Part shown: positions 43,629 through 54,026 of the stretch, in pieces | How positions within the stretch are numbered: the first letter of the stretch is position 1 | How the letters are laid out: the number at the start of each line of letters is the position of its first letter | Origin: Psychroflexus torquis ATCC 700755 | Lineage (GTDB): Bacteria > Bacteroidota > Bacteroidia > Flavobacteriales > Flavobacteriaceae | DNA: 64,000 nt | Direction of reading: 5' to 3' | Assembly: GCF_000153485.2 (NCBI RefSeq) | Contig: NC_018721.1 | Coordinates: forward strand, 3,472,001-3,536,000 | Notes under the pieces: generated by a model | What the model was told of the DNA's origin: nothing | The model's input: only the letters and a program-made list of their open reading frames with translations | Database searches by the model: none | Translations under genes and position numbers: made by a program

Positions 43629-45911
43629 ATGACTATGCTTACAAAAAGATCAACACTATATCTATACTTTATTATTCTTGTCGTGTTGACGTCCTCATGT
43701 AGTCTTAATAAGTTTTTACCTCAAGATAAAATTTTGTTTACAGGAGCAGAGATAGAAGTCAATGCAGATGAGGTTAAGCAGATATCCGAATTAAAATCGA
43801 AGTTAAATTCAGCAATAAAGAGAAATGCTAACTCTACGTTTTTAGGGATGCGTCTAGGTCTTTATTATCATTTTAAAGCCCAAAAAGAAAACCCTGGTTT
43901 CATCAATAAATTTCTCGATAAACAGATAGGTGAGGATCCTTATTATTTTGAATCTATTGATATTGATACAGATGAAAATATTCTTGCTAATCGATTACAG
44001 AATAGTGGTTATTTTGGAAGTAAGGTGACTTCTTCTTTAGAAAGAGACTCTACAGATAGATCTATATCGGTGAAGTATAGTATTGATTTAGCTAAGCCTT
44101 ACCGATTAAAGTCTTATACACTTCAAAAGACATTAGAAGATACACTTACTATTTACAAGGACATTCAATCCTCATTACAAAGTTCTATTATAAAAGAAAA
44201 TGGTCTATTCGATTTGACTCAACTAAAGGCAGAGCGAGAACGTATAGATCAATATTTAAAGCAACGTGGGTATTATAATTTTAATTCAAATTTCTTAATT
44301 TTTGAAGCAGATACAAATCACTACGATCAACGAAAATTCGACTTATTTTTAAGGCTTAAAACTAAAGTTCCCAAAAAATCATTGGTTCCTTATAGTGTCG
44401 ATGAGGTAAATATCCACCCCAATCGTTTATTGTCTAGTGAAACAGAGACAAGGGATACCACAAATTATATGGGTTATAATTTTATTCAGGACAGCGTCTT
44501 TTTTAAACCAAAGCGGCTAGAGCCTTATGTTTTGATTGAGCTAAATAAAGCTTACAATCCCGAAACTTCAAAATATACCAGTAGGCGATTATCCTCTTTA
44601 CAGACCTATAAATTTGTAAATATCAATTATACAGAAAAAGATACGCTTGAAGATAATGAGGGGAACAGGCATCTAAAAGTAGATATCTACTTATCTCCTT
44701 TGAATAAGAGATCATTAAGGTTAGAATTACAAGCGGTCACAAAGTCTAATAATTTTTCTGGACCAAGCTTAAGTGTGGTGTACTCCAATAGAAATCTCTT
44801 TAAAGGAGGAGAACTATTACGATTATCTGCTAGTGGTGGATACGAGCAGCAATTTTTTGGTAGAACTGGTGATCAAGGATTAAGCAGTATCCAGCTAGGT
44901 CTAAATGCTTCAATTTTGTTTCCAAGATTAATTTTTCCGATAGATCTTAGTGAAAGTTTTGAATATGCTATTCCCAAAACCAAAGTCAGTTTTGGTCTGG
45001 ATTATTTAAATAGGACTCAACTTTATACATTGAATTCTGTTTCCTCTTCCTTTGGCTACTTGTGGGAAGGCAACAGTTACGTCACCCACGAGTTCAGACC
45101 TCTTACTATTCAATATGTGAGCTTAGGGGAAACTTCTGCTGAATTTGATAAAATCTTAGATGAAAATCCATTTTTGAGACGAAGTTTTGATCAACAGTTT
45201 ATTGCAGGTTTAACCTATAACTTCACTTACGACGAGATTGTAGACCAATCTAAAAGTGGAGGTCTTTATTTTGGAGCAAATTACGATATGGCAGGTAATG
45301 CTTTAAACCTTGTAGGATCTGAAAATGACCAAAGACAAAATACTTTCCTAGGTTTAGAATATGCGCACTACCTCAAGGCCGATATAGAATTCAGATACCA
45401 TTTAAAGTTGGATAATAATCGTCAAAAATTGGTCGCTAGAATTTTTGGAGGAGTCGGTCAACCTCTAGGAACCACTGAGTCACTCCCTTTTGTAAAACAA
45501 TATTTTTCTGGAGGTCCTTATAGTGTAAGAGCTTTTAGAATTCGCTCGTTAGGACCAGGAACCTATTCTCCAGAGGATGGATCTAACTCTTTTTTCGATC
45601 AATCTGGAGATATTAAATTGGAAGCCAATTTGGAATATAGGTTTCCTATAACTGAATTTCTTAACGGTGCCTTTTTTGCAGATGCAGGAAACGTATGGCT
45701 TATGCAGGAGAATGAAGCTATCCCAGGAGGAAGGTTTTCTTCAAGTTTTATGAATGAGTTGGGAGCTGGAATAGGCTTTGGGTTAAGAGTAGACATCCAA
45801 GGCTTTGTAATAAGGCTAGATTTAGCCTCTCCAATAAAAGAACCCTCTACATCTTGGAATTTTGAGTCTTCAAGCCCCGTTCTCAATTTTGCTATAGGAT
45901 ACCCTTTTTAA
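43629..45911 (+). CDS. tamA: TamA/BamA-family outer-membrane assembly lipoprotein
   Basis: 760 residues. The signal peptide ends at a lipobox (LTSSCSLNKFLP; Cys about residue 24). Periplasmic POTRA-like repeats follow (PYYFESIDIDTDENILANRL, PYRLKSYTLQKT, YVLIELNKAYNPETSKYTSR). The C-terminal half is the Omp85/D15 beta-barrel with SGGPYSVRAFRIRSLGPGTY (the VRGF-like L6 motif) and a final strand VLNFAIGYPF. This lipoprotein form is common in Bacteroidetes. It is probably the barrel partner of the TamB-like protein upstream, inserting or exporting surface proteins or lipids. Confidence 0.9.
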   Translation: MTMLTKRSTLYLYFIILVVLTSSCSLNKFLPQDKILFTGAEIEVNADEVKQISELKSKLNSAIKRNANSTFLGMRLGLYYHFKAQKENPGFINKFLDKQIGEDPYYFESIDIDTDENILANRLQNSGYFGSKVTSSLERDSTDRSISVKYSIDLAKPYRLKSYTLQKTLEDTLTIYKDIQSSLQSSIIKENGLFDLTQLKAERERIDQYLKQRGYYNFNSNFLIFEADTNHYDQRKFDLFLRLKTKVPKKSLVPYSVDEVNIHPNRLLSSETETRDTTNYMGYNFIQDSVFFKPKRLEPYVLIELNKAYNPETSKYTSRRLSSLQTYKFVNINYTEKDTLEDNEGNRHLKVDIYLSPLNKRSLRLELQAVTKSNNFSGPSLSVVYSNRNLFKGGELLRLSASGGYEQQFFGRTGDQGLSSIQLGLNASILFPRLIFPIDLSESFEYAIPKTKVSFGLDYLNRTQLYTLNSVSSSFGYLWEGNSYVTHEFRPLTIQYVSLGETSAEFDKILDENPFLRRSFDQQFIAGLTYNFTYDEIVDQSKSGGLYFGANYDMAGNALNLVGSENDQRQNTFLGLEYAHYLKADIEFRYHLKLDNNRQKLVARIFGGVGQPLGTTESLPFVKQYFSGGPYSVRAFRIRSLGPGTYSPEDGSNSFFDQSGDIKLEANLEYRFPITEFLNGAFFADAGNVWLMQENEAIPGGRFSSSFMNELGAGIGFGLRVDIQGFVIRLDLASPIKEPSTSWNFESSSPVLNFAIGYPF

Positions 45912-45921
45912 AAAACTAAAG

Positions 45922-46740
45922 TTAATACTGTTCCTGATCGCTAGGAAACTTTGCAGCCTTTACATCGCTGTTATACTGTTGGATAGCGTCTGTCATTACC
46001 GTATTTAAATCGGCATAGCGACGTAAGAATCGAGGGTTGAATTCTTTATTCATCCCCAGCATATCATGAAGAACGAGAACCTGGCCATCTACTCCAGCTC
46101 CAGCACCAATGCCTATAACAGGGACTTGAACACTTTTAGCAACTTCTTCAGCTAACTTGGCAGGAACTTTTTCAAGAACTATCGCAAAACAACCTATTTT
46201 TTCAAGCATTAAAGCATCTTCTTTTAGTTGTTGCGCCTCATATTCTTCTTTAGCTCTAACGGTATAAGCACCAAATTTATAAATAGATTGAGGTGTTAAT
46301 CCAAGATGTCCCATCACAGGAACCCCAGCTTTTAAAATGCGTTTTATGGAATCTTTTATTTCACCACCTCCTTCCATCTTGACAGCATGGGCTCCACTTT
46401 CCTTCATAATTCTTATGGAGGAACGCAAAGCCTCTCTAGGATCACCTTGATAACTTCCAAAAGGAAGGTCTACGACTACCAAAGCTCTTTTAACTCCGCG
46501 AATTACTCCAGAAGCATGATAGATCATTTGGTCTAAGGTTATTGGTAAAGTAGTCTCATGACCAGCCATCACATTAGAAGCAGAATCACCCACCAAAATT
46601 ACATCGATTCCTGCCTGATCCACAATTTGGGCCATGGTAAAATCATAAGAAGTCAACATAGAAATTTTCTCAGCATTCGCTTTCATTTCTATTAAGGACT
46701 TTACAGTAATTCTCTTATATTGTTTCTTGGCTACTGACAT
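45922..46740 (-). CDS. panB: 3-methyl-2-oxobutanoate hydroxymethyltransferase
   Basis: About 272 residues from the ATG at 46738-46740. First committed step of pantothenate synthesis (ketoisovalerate plus methylene-THF to ketopantoate). Motifs: [40 protein letters not shown] (metal-binding), [47 protein letters not shown] and [20 protein letters not shown]. The length is as expected. It converges with the TamA-like gene, 10 bp away, and diverges from the GlmU-family gene. Confidence 0.97.
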   Translation of the reverse strand: MSVAKKQYKRITVKSLIEMKANAEKISMLTSYDFTMAQIVDQAGIDVILVGDSASNVMAGHETTLPITLDQMIYHASGVIRGVKRALVVVDLPFGSYQGDPREALRSSIRIMKESGAHAVKMEGGGEIKDSIKRILKAGVPVMGHLGLTPQSIYKFGAYTVRAKEEYEAQQLKEDALMLEKIGCFAIVLEKVPAKLAEEVAKSVQVPVIGIGAGAGVDGQVLVLHDMLGMNKEFNPRFLRRYADLNTVMTDAIQQYNSDVKAAKFPSDQEQY

Positions 46741-46827
46741 AATTTTCATTTTATTTGAACAGCTAAATTAGTTATTTTTAACCTCACGCTCAAACGATTT
46801 CTTAACTTGGTTTAAAACCTTTTACCT

Positions 46828-48000
46828 ATGAATTATATTCTCTTTGACGATCATCTTCATCAACAGTTTTTACCCTTAACTTATACTAGACCAATATCAG
46901 AGCTTCGTTTGGGAATTCATACCCTTAAAGAAAAATGGGAACACCACTTAAAGGCCTCAACTTCTTATAAAACAGAAGCCTATTTGGCCTCAAAATACAC
47001 TGAACATATAGAGGATGAAAACGTGTATATAAACTCTCGATATTTGCCTTCAGTTGCATTGTTAGCGGCTATTAAAAATCTTAAATTAGGTGAAGCTTTA
47101 AAGCACGAAGACATCGTTATAGCCTATTTATTGAAGAAAGAGGGGAGTATTGATCTGTCTACTTTTATAGGCGTCCAAGCCGATTTTGATGTAGATTGTA
47201 TTCAAACTGTTACGGACCTGTTTTCAAAAAACCATGCTGCAATACACTCAGATTTCAAATTAGTGACTGAAGGGAGAACGTCACAGCCTATCCCGGATAC
47301 GGTGACCTGCTTTAACAAAGAACAAATTTTTATAGAAGAAGGAGCAAAGCTTTACAATGGAACATTAAACGCAACCGAAGGTCCAATTTACATCGGTAAA
47401 AACGCAGAAGTAATGGAGAATTCAGCCATTAGAGGACCGTTTGCACTTTGTGAACATTCCACTATAAAAATGGGAGCAAAAATTTATACAGGAACTACTG
47501 TGGGTCCACATTCCAAAGTAGGAGGGGAGGTGAGTAATTCTATGATTCTAGGCTATTCTAACAAAGGCCATGATGGATTTTTGGGCAATTCTGTTATTGG
47601 TGAATGGTGCAACCTCGGCGCGGATACCAACACATCCAACCTCAAAAATAATTATACGACTATTAAATTATGGGATTACCAAAATTCTAGGTTTAAAGAC
47701 ACTGGACTTCAGTTTTGTGGATTGATTATGGGAGACCATTCTAAGTGTAGTATCAATATGATGTTTAATACAGGAACTTGTGTTGGCGTGAGTGCCAATA
47801 TTTTTGGATCTGGATTTCCACGTAATTTTATACCTAGTTTTAGTTGGGGCGGAAGTCAGGGGACTATGACATATAAATTGGAGAAGGTGTTTGAAGTTGC
47901 AGAACTAGTGATGCAGAGACGCAGCATACAATTGTCTGAAGTAGATAAAGGTATACTAAAGCATATTTTTATGTCTACTAAAGTACATAGAAGAGATTAG
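46828..48000 (+). CDS. GlmU-family (alternative bacterial GlmU) protein
   Basis: 390 residues. The N-terminal part resembles a nucleotidyltransferase (MNYILFDDHLHQQFLPLTYT, RPISELRLGIHTLKEKWE). The C-terminal part is a left-handed beta-helix of hexapeptide repeats (GPIYIGKNAEVMENSAIRGP, IKMGAKIYTGTTVGPHSKVG, GNSVIGEWCNLGADTNTSNL). This is the pattern of the putative sugar nucleotidyltransferase/alternative GlmU family of Bacteroidetes, believed to act in UDP-GlcNAc or related sugar-nucleotide synthesis. The product ends MSTKVHRRD. It is the only gene in its transcript that I can see. Confidence 0.85.
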   Translation: MNYILFDDHLHQQFLPLTYTRPISELRLGIHTLKEKWEHHLKASTSYKTEAYLASKYTEHIEDENVYINSRYLPSVALLAAIKNLKLGEALKHEDIVIAYLLKKEGSIDLSTFIGVQADFDVDCIQTVTDLFSKNHAAIHSDFKLVTEGRTSQPIPDTVTCFNKEQIFIEEGAKLYNGTLNATEGPIYIGKNAEVMENSAIRGPFALCEHSTIKMGAKIYTGTTVGPHSKVGGEVSNSMILGYSNKGHDGFLGNSVIGEWCNLGADTNTSNLKNNYTTIKLWDYQNSRFKDTGLQFCGLIMGDHSKCSINMMFNTGTCVGVSANIFGSGFPRNFIPSFSWGGSQGTMTYKLEKVFEVAELVMQRRSIQLSEVDKGILKHIFMSTKVHRRD

Positions 48001-48096
48001 TTTAGTTATTTTCTGGATAAATGAAGATTTTCTTAAACTGACAATTTGGGTATAGGATGGGTTTTACTATTGATGATAAGCACCGATCAATAGTAA

Positions 48097-48477
48097 ATGA
48101 ATAAAAAAATAAAATCATTTTTAAGATTAAAGTATTCTAAAATTTTAGTAGATGCTGTAAAGGATTTCACGTCTAATGAGTCTATGAATTTTGCAGCAGG
48201 AACAGCTTTTTATACCAATTTAGTTTTTAAATGTTATATCAAAAATTTGAATTATACTACGACGTAGCTCAGCGCAGGTTTTTTAATTAGTTGAGGAAAA
48301 AAATACAAGCAAAGCAGTAGTTGTGGTTCTATTTTATGACCATTAATAAGTGAAAAAAAAACTGATTTTACCGGGCATTATAGGTTTAACTTGGTATTCT
48401 GTAGCAGAACAAATAGGCAAAGGGGTATTGCTAAAGCTCAGGCTGTAAAAGTTAAAGAAATAGACGTTGAAGATTAA
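48097..48477 (+). pseudogene. YihY/BrkB-family relic with internal deletion and MITE
   Basis: The start encodes LVDAVKDFTSNESMNFAAGT, AFYT, the conserved N-terminus of YihY/UPF0761 membrane proteins. A MITE-like element follows at once (48212-48397). After it a short frame RGIAKAQAVKVKEIDVED and stop (48475-48477) looks like the C-terminal tail of the same family. About 250 codons between the two are missing. The gene is therefore dead. Confidence 0.55.
48212..48397. repeat. MITE-like element, copy 2
   Basis: 186 bp from ATACCAA to TTGGTAT. It shares TTGAATTATACTACGACGTA (and following bases) with the complement of copy 1, so it is in the opposite orientation. It lies in the yihY relic. Confidence 0.7.
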
Positions 48478-48500
48478 TTTTTAAAATCTTTCCCTAAACT

Positions 48501-48530
48501 TTTGGTTATCAAAAAATTGCTGTATTTTTG
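48501..48530 (+). promoter_or_regulatory. Bacteroidetes-type promoter of rpsA
   Basis: TTTG at 48501-48504 and TATTTTTG at 48523-48530, spaced by 18 bp, match the -33 TTTG / -7 TAnnTTTG consensus. It is about 120 bp upstream of the rpsA start, leaving a long leader. Confidence 0.65.
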
Positions 48531-48648
48531 CAAGCCTTTTCAGTGCAATACAGGAAACATTTAAAAGGTTGATTTTAAACAATTTAATCTCTTCTGCGAG
48601 TTTGCTTGAGTTTCTTGGACAAACAGAATACAAATTTTTAATCAGCAT

Positions 48649-50478
48649 ATGGCTGAAGATAAACAAACTAACGAGCAACAATCTGTTGCAGATTCAGATG
48701 AGCAAACCCAAAACGTAGCTCCTTCTGAACAACAAGAAAATCCAAAACAATTTCTTGAAGATTTCAATTGGCATAAATACGAAGAAGGTATTGATGAGGT
48801 TGATGACGAGCAATTGATGGAATTCGAAAAATTGGTTGAGGAAAACTTCGTAGACACTTTACACAATGAAGTTGTTGATGGAACAGTCGTCCACTTAACC
48901 GATCAAGATGCTATTATTGATATCAATGCAAAAAGTGAAGGTGTAATTTCTCTTAATGAGTTCCGTTACAATCCAGATCTTAAAATTGGTGACAAAGTAG
49001 ATGTTCTTATCGATATTAAAGAAGATGCAGAAGGTCAACTTATTCTGTCTCACAGAAAAGCGAGAGTTATTCGTGCTTGGGAGCGTGTTAATAAAGCTCA
49101 AGAAGACGGTACTATCGTAAATGGTTTAGTCAAATGTAGAACTAAAGGTGGAATGATTGTCGATGTTTTTGGCATCGAAGCTTTTTTACCAGGTTCTCAA
49201 ATTGATGTTAAGCCTATTCGTGATTATGACGCTTATGTAGGAAAGAGCATGGAATTCAAGGTGGTTAAGATTAACCATGAATTCAAAAATGTTGTTGTTT
49301 CTCACAAAGCGCTTATCGAAGCGGATATTGAAGAGCAGAAGAAAGAAATCATCGGTCAATTAGAAAAAGGACAAGTACTAGAAGGTGTTGTGAAAAACAT
49401 CACTTCTTATGGAGTCTTTGTTGATCTTGGTGGTGTTGATGGATTGGTCCACATTACAGACTTATCATGGTCTAGAATTAATCATCCAAACGAGGTGGTT
49501 GAACTTGATCAAAAATTAAACGTTGTTATTCTTGATTTTGATGAAGATAAAACAAGAATTCAATTAGGTTTAAAACAATTACACAAACATCCATGGGATG
49601 CCCTTGATGAAGGTCTGAAAATAGGTGATGTTGTAAATGGAACTGTAACTGTAATCGCAGATTATGGTGCATTTATCGAAGTTGAAGAAGGTGTTGAAGG
49701 TTTAATCCACGTTTCAGAAATGTCTTGGAGTACTCACTTAAGATCAGCTCAAGATTTCGTTAAAGTTGGTGACAAAGTAGAAGCTAAAATCCTTACTCTA
49801 GATAGAGAAGACAGAAAAATGTCATTGGGTATCAAGCAACTAACGCCAGATCCATGGACAGATATTACTACTAAATATCCTGTAGGTTCTAAGCATGTTG
49901 GACAAGTAAGAAACTTCACAAACTTTGGAGTTTTTGTTGAACTTGAAGAAGGAATTGATGGGTTAATTTATATTTCTGACTTGTCTTGGACTAAGAAAAT
50001 TAAGCATCCATCAGAATTCTGTAAAGTTGGAGATCAACTTAATGTTGTTGTCTTAGAATTAGATGTTGATGGACGTAAATTGAGTTTAGGACATAAACAA
50101 ACCGAAACTAATCCTTGGGATAAATATTCTGATGAGTTTGCAGTAGGGTCTAAACATACAGCATCTGTTACAGATCTTGTAGATAAAGGGGCTACAGTAG
50201 ATTTTAACGAAGATGTGACCGCATTTGTACCGCAACGTTACCTCGAGAAAGAAGATGGAACGAAACTGGCCAAAGGCGAAGCTGCAGAATTTATCGTAAT
50301 TGAATTCAATAAAGAATTCAAACGTGTTGTAGCATCCCATACATCAGTCTTTAAGGAAGAAGAAGCTCAGATTGTGAAGAAGGCTGCTAAGAAGTCTGAA
50401 GATGAATCTAAGAAAACTACTTTCGGAGATGCTAATGCTGAATTACAAGCATTAAAAGATAGAATGGAAAACAAATAG
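48649..50478 (+). CDS. rpsA: 30S ribosomal protein S1
   Basis: 609 residues, typical of S1. After an acidic, Gln-rich N-terminus (MAEDKQTNEQQSVADSDEQ) come six S1 RNA-binding repeats, with clear ones at GQVLEGVVKNITSYGVFVDL, GDVVNGTVTVIADYGAFIEV and GSKHVGQVRNFTNFGVFVEL. The last ends near residue 570, followed by a Lys/Glu-rich tail. S1 recruits mRNA to the 30S subunit; in Bacteroidetes, which rarely use Shine-Dalgarno sites, it is expected to be important for initiation. Own promoter and terminator are visible. Confidence 0.97.
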   Translation: MAEDKQTNEQQSVADSDEQTQNVAPSEQQENPKQFLEDFNWHKYEEGIDEVDDEQLMEFEKLVEENFVDTLHNEVVDGTVVHLTDQDAIIDINAKSEGVISLNEFRYNPDLKIGDKVDVLIDIKEDAEGQLILSHRKARVIRAWERVNKAQEDGTIVNGLVKCRTKGGMIVDVFGIEAFLPGSQIDVKPIRDYDAYVGKSMEFKVVKINHEFKNVVVSHKALIEADIEEQKKEIIGQLEKGQVLEGVVKNITSYGVFVDLGGVDGLVHITDLSWSRINHPNEVVELDQKLNVVILDFDEDKTRIQLGLKQLHKHPWDALDEGLKIGDVVNGTVTVIADYGAFIEVEEGVEGLIHVSEMSWSTHLRSAQDFVKVGDKVEAKILTLDREDRKMSLGIKQLTPDPWTDITTKYPVGSKHVGQVRNFTNFGVFVELEEGIDGLIYISDLSWTKKIKHPSEFCKVGDQLNVVVLELDVDGRKLSLGHKQTETNPWDKYSDEFAVGSKHTASVTDLVDKGATVDFNEDVTAFVPQRYLEKEDGTKLAKGEAAEFIVIEFNKEFKRVVASHTSVFKEEEAQIVKKAAKKSEDESKKTTFGDANAELQALKDRMENK

Positions 50479-50503
50479 TTTTAAGTTTGTTACATACTTA
50501 ATT

Positions 50504-50536
50504 AAGCCTGCTCTTTTCGAGCAGGCTTTTTTTTTT
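50504..50536 (+). terminator. Rho-independent terminator of rpsA
   Basis: Perfect stem AAGCCTGCTC (50504-50513) and GAGCAGGCTT (50519-50528), loop TTTTC, followed by a run of T. Confidence 0.95.
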
Positions 50537-50608
50537 GCTTAGGGTTAAATTTTTTTAAATTTAAATCTAACTTTTACCATTTTCTTTATATTACATAAAA
50601 ACAGAATT

Positions 50609-51448
50609 ATGTCCGATTTAAACACATCATCTTTAGAAAAGTCAATGGCAATTAAACTATCCTACAGCGATTATGGCAAAGGGCAGCCTGTTATCCTTAT
50701 CCATGGTTGGCCATTAAACCAAAAGATGTGGGAATACCAGGTTGAAGCTCTAGTCCATTCTGGCTATAGAGTCATAACTTACGATCGAAGAGGCTTTGGC
50801 GAGAGCTCTAAGCCTTGGGAGAAGTACGATTATGATTCTCTTGCTAAAGACTTAAAGGATTTGATAGAAACGCTTAAACTTAAAGACAGTATACTCGTCG
50901 GGTTTTCTATGGGTGGAGGAGAAGTTGCCAGGTATATTGGTAATTATGGCACTTCATCTATCGCCAAAGCTATCCTTGTTTCTTCTGTAACACCATTTAT
51001 GATGGATACTGAAGATAATAAAGGTGTCGATAGCTCTGTCTTTGAAGGAATGAAAGAAGGAATATCTAAAGATAGACCTCAATTCTTTAAAGATTTTGGT
51101 AAAAATTTCTATAATTACGAAACCTTTAAAGGGGATAGAATAAGCGAAGCAATGCTGGATTTTACTTGGAATTTAGCTATGCAAGGTTCACGAAAAGCTA
51201 CTTTGGATTGCGTAGATAGTTTTGGTAAAACAGATTTTAGAGAAGATTGTAAGAAATTTGATGTGCCCACCTTAATTGTTCATGGAGATGCAGATCAAAT
51301 AGTTCCTATCGAAGTTTCTGCTAAAAAAGCTAAAAGTCTGATTTTTAATGCTCAGCTAAAGGTTATAAAAGAAGCACCACATGGACTTGTAATTACTCAT
51401 CATTCTGAGTTCAATTCAATTCTGCTCAATTTTCTTAAAGGAGAGTAA
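50609..51448 (+). CDS. Alpha/beta hydrolase (arylesterase/haloperoxidase-like)
   Basis: 279 residues. Oxyanion-hole motif LIHGWPLNQKMWEYQ, nucleophile elbow VGFSMGGGEVARYIG (Ser about residue 98), acidic residue in VHGDADQIVPIEVSAKKA, and final His in APHGLVITH. Sequence order and length fit the non-heme chloroperoxidase/arylesterase group. It is cytoplasmic, with no signal peptide. The natural substrate is unknown. The MsrA gene beyond the REP array is on the other strand, so no operon is seen. Confidence 0.9.
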   Translation: MSDLNTSSLEKSMAIKLSYSDYGKGQPVILIHGWPLNQKMWEYQVEALVHSGYRVITYDRRGFGESSKPWEKYDYDSLAKDLKDLIETLKLKDSILVGFSMGGGEVARYIGNYGTSSIAKAILVSSVTPFMMDTEDNKGVDSSVFEGMKEGISKDRPQFFKDFGKNFYNYETFKGDRISEAMLDFTWNLAMQGSRKATLDCVDSFGKTDFREDCKKFDVPTLIVHGDADQIVPIEVSAKKAKSLIFNAQLKVIKEAPHGLVITHHSEFNSILLNFLKGE

Positions 51449-51477
51449 ATTTAATTTGGTATCACAAAAAGATCGAT

Positions 51478-51507
51478 AAAATGCCGCACTATTAGCGGCA
51501 TTTTTTA
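51478..51507 (+). terminator. Rho-independent terminator
   Basis: Stem ATGCCGC (51481-51487) and GCGGCAT (51495-51501) followed by T6, 30 bp after the hydrolase stop codon. Confidence 0.9.
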
Positions 51508-51559
51508 TGAATTAAAATTTGAAATTTAACTTCAGACTTAGGTTTTACCAACTCATGTA

Positions 51560-53295
51560 AAAACATAAAGATTCCTCGTCGAAGCAAAAAGGCTTCTCTG
51601 TCGGAGTGACAAAACGCTGCCTGCCGTTCTGAAGGAGCTTTTCGCAACTGAAGAATCTCCCTTTATCGAAAACACAAAGATTCCTCGTCGAAGCAAAAAA
51701 GCTTCTCTGTCGGAATGATAAAAAGATTCCTCTTCGAAGCAAAAATAGCATCTCTGTCGGAATGACAACATGCTGTCTGTCATTCTGAAGGAGCTTTTGG
51801 CGACTGAAGAATCTCACTTTATCGAAAGCATAAAGATTCCTCGTCGAAGCAAAGGGGCTTCTCTGTCGGAATGACAAATAGATTCCTCGTCAAAGCAAAA
51901 GAGCTTCTCTGTCGGAATGACAAAACGCTGCATGTCATTCTGAAGGAGCTTTTGGCGACTGAAGAATCTCTCTATCGAAAATGCAAAGATTCCTCGTCGA
52001 AGCAAAAAACTTCTCTGTCGGAATGACAAGGAGATTCCTCGTCGAAGTAAAAGGGGCTTCTCTGTCGGAATGACATCGCGCTGCCTGTCATTCTGAATGA
52101 GCTTTTGGCGACTGAAGAATCTCTTCCTGTCGAAAACACAAAGATTCCTCGTCGAAGCAAAAATGCTTCTCTGTCGGAATGACAAGGAGATTCCTCGTCG
52201 AAGCAAAAGGGGCTTCTCTGTCGGAATGACAACACGCTGCTTGTCATTCTGAATGAGCTTTTGGCGACTGAAGAATCTCATTCTATCAAAAACAAAAAGA
52301 TTCCTCGTCGAAGCAAAAAACTTCTCTGTCGGAATGACAAGGAGATTCCTCGTCGAAGCAAAAAAGCTTCTCTGTCGGAATGAGAACACGCTACCTGTCA
52401 TTCTGAAGAAGCTTTTTGCGACTGAAGAATCTTTCTCTTTCGAAAACACAAATGTTTCTTGTCGGAATGACAACACGTAACTTGTCATTCTGAAGGAGCT
52501 TTTCGCGACTGAAGAATCTCTTTTTATCGAAAACACAAAGATTCCTCGTCGAAGCAAAATGGGCTTCTCTGTCGGAATGACAAGGAGATTCCTCGTCGAA
52601 GCAAAAGGGCTTCTCTGTCAGAATGACAAAACGCTGCATGTCATTCTGAAGGAGCTTTTGGCGACTGAAGAATCTTTCTCCATCGAAAACACAAAGATTC
52701 CTCGTCGAAGCAAAAAGGCTTCTCTGTCGGAATGACAAGGAGATTCCTCGTCGAAGTAAAAGGGGCTTCTCTGTCGGAATGACAAGGAGATTCCTCGTCG
52801 AAGCAAAAAGAGCTTCTCAGTCGAAATGACAAATAGATTCCTCGTCGAAGCAAAAAGAGCTTCTCTGTCGGAATGACAAGGAGATTCCTCGTCGAAGCAA
52901 AAAGGCTTCTCTGTCGGAATGACAAGGAGATTCCTCGTCGAAGAAAAAAGGCTTCTCTGTCGGAATGACAAGGAGATTCCTCGTCGAAGTAAAAGGGGCT
53001 TCTCTGTCGGAATGACAAGGAGATTCCTTGTCGAAGCAAAAAAAAGCTTCACTGTCGGAATGACAAAACGCAGCTGTCATTCTGAAGAAGGCTTTTGACG
53101 ACTGAAGAATCTTTCTTTATCGAAAATATAAATGTTTCTTGTCGGAATGACAAATAGATTCCTTGTCGAAGCAAAAAAGCTTCTCTGTCGGAATGACAAG
53201 GAGATTCCTCGTCGAAGCAAAAGGGCTTCTCTTTCGGAATGACAAAGAGATTCTTTGTCGAAGCAAAAAGAGCTTCTCTGTCGGAATGACAAAGA
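51560..53295. repeat. REP-like tandem repeat array
   Basis: About 1.7 kb made of roughly 24 units of GATTCCTCGTCGAAGCAAAA followed by GCTTCTCTGTCGGAATGACA (each with a GAAGC/GCTTC hairpin), interrupted by about nine units in the opposite sense (GTCATTCTGAAGGAGCTTTT, then GCGACTGAAGAATCT). The two unit types are diverged inverted copies of one REP sequence. Units are about 42-60 bp and differ by point changes and small indels. Several long open frames on the minus strand (up to 247 codons) arise from the repeat period and are not taken as genes. Confidence 0.93.
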
Positions 53296-53309
53296 AATCA
53301 CTTGTTTTT

Positions 53310-53960
53310 TTAGCGCTCAGATTTAGGTTTTAGCAACTCCGGAAATCTAACTTTGAAATTAGTATACCTCGGTACGGATACATTCCTTATATAAGGGTTA
53401 TTAGGATTGTTTATTTTATAATCTTGATGGTATTTTTCTCCCATCCAAAATTTTTCAAAAGCCATAACCTCAGCGGCTATTGGTTTGTTATATTCTTTGG
53501 AAAGAGATTCGATTTTAGTGTCGATAATCGCTTTTTGATCCTCGTTTTTATAGAAAATAATAGAACGGTATTGCGATCCAATGTCAGGGCCTTGTCCATT
53601 TTGCTGTGTCACATTTTGAGATCCAAAATACACATCTACAAGAGTTTTAAAGGATACCATTTTTGGATCATAAATAACTTCTATAGCTTCAGCATGACCA
53701 GTTCTACCTGTATTGCTAGACTCGTAGGTTGGGTTTTTAGTATTCCCTCCAGAATATCCAGAAAACACCTCCTCTACACCATTTACGCTCTCATAAATGG
53801 TTTCTACACACCAAAAGCAACCACTTGCAAAGTAAGCTCTATCAAAAGTATCATCAGAAAAACTTTCTGAAGTCAGTTTACTTGTCGTTTGAGAATTCTG
53901 AGCTTTTCCACAGCTCACAAATAGAATGGAAAGAAGAATTAAACTATAAAATGATTTCAT
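53310..53960 (-). CDS. msrA: Peptide methionine sulfoxide reductase A, lipoprotein form
   Basis: About 216 residues from the ATG at 53958-53960, which gives a lipoprotein signal (FYSLILLSILFVSCGKAQ). The 22 residues upstream in frame are not needed. The catalytic motif is FASGCFWCVETIYESVNGVE. Further conserved segments: GYSGGNTKNPTYESSNTGRT, GHAEAIEVIYDP, GQGPDIGSQYRSIIFY, and EKYHQDYKINNP. It reduces methionine-S-sulfoxide in the cell envelope. MsrB is not in the window. The stop codon lies just beside the REP array. Confidence 0.95.
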   Translation of the reverse strand: MKSFYSLILLSILFVSCGKAQNSQTTSKLTSESFSDDTFDRAYFASGCFWCVETIYESVNGVEEVFSGYSGGNTKNPTYESSNTGRTGHAEAIEVIYDPKMVSFKTLVDVYFGSQNVTQQNGQGPDIGSQYRSIIFYKNEDQKAIIDTKIESLSKEYNKPIAAEVMAFEKFWMGEKYHQDYKINNPNNPYIRNVSVPRYTNFKVRFPELLKPKSER

Positions 53961-54026
53961 TTTTTTTGATTCAAAAATAGGGTTTATAACTAGGATTGTT
54001 TTTAAGGTCTCGTTAAATTTTGACAT

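Noticed and set aside
51560..53295. CRISPR array
   Set aside because: Units occur in both orientations, there are no unique spacers of constant size, and no cas genes are near.
51545..53301. Many overlapping long minus-strand frames (up to 247 codons) in the repeat array
   Set aside because: Repeated Ser/Phe/Arg-rich peptides such as SFRQRS and FASTRNL in all frames are produced by the repeat period; no start context or family match.
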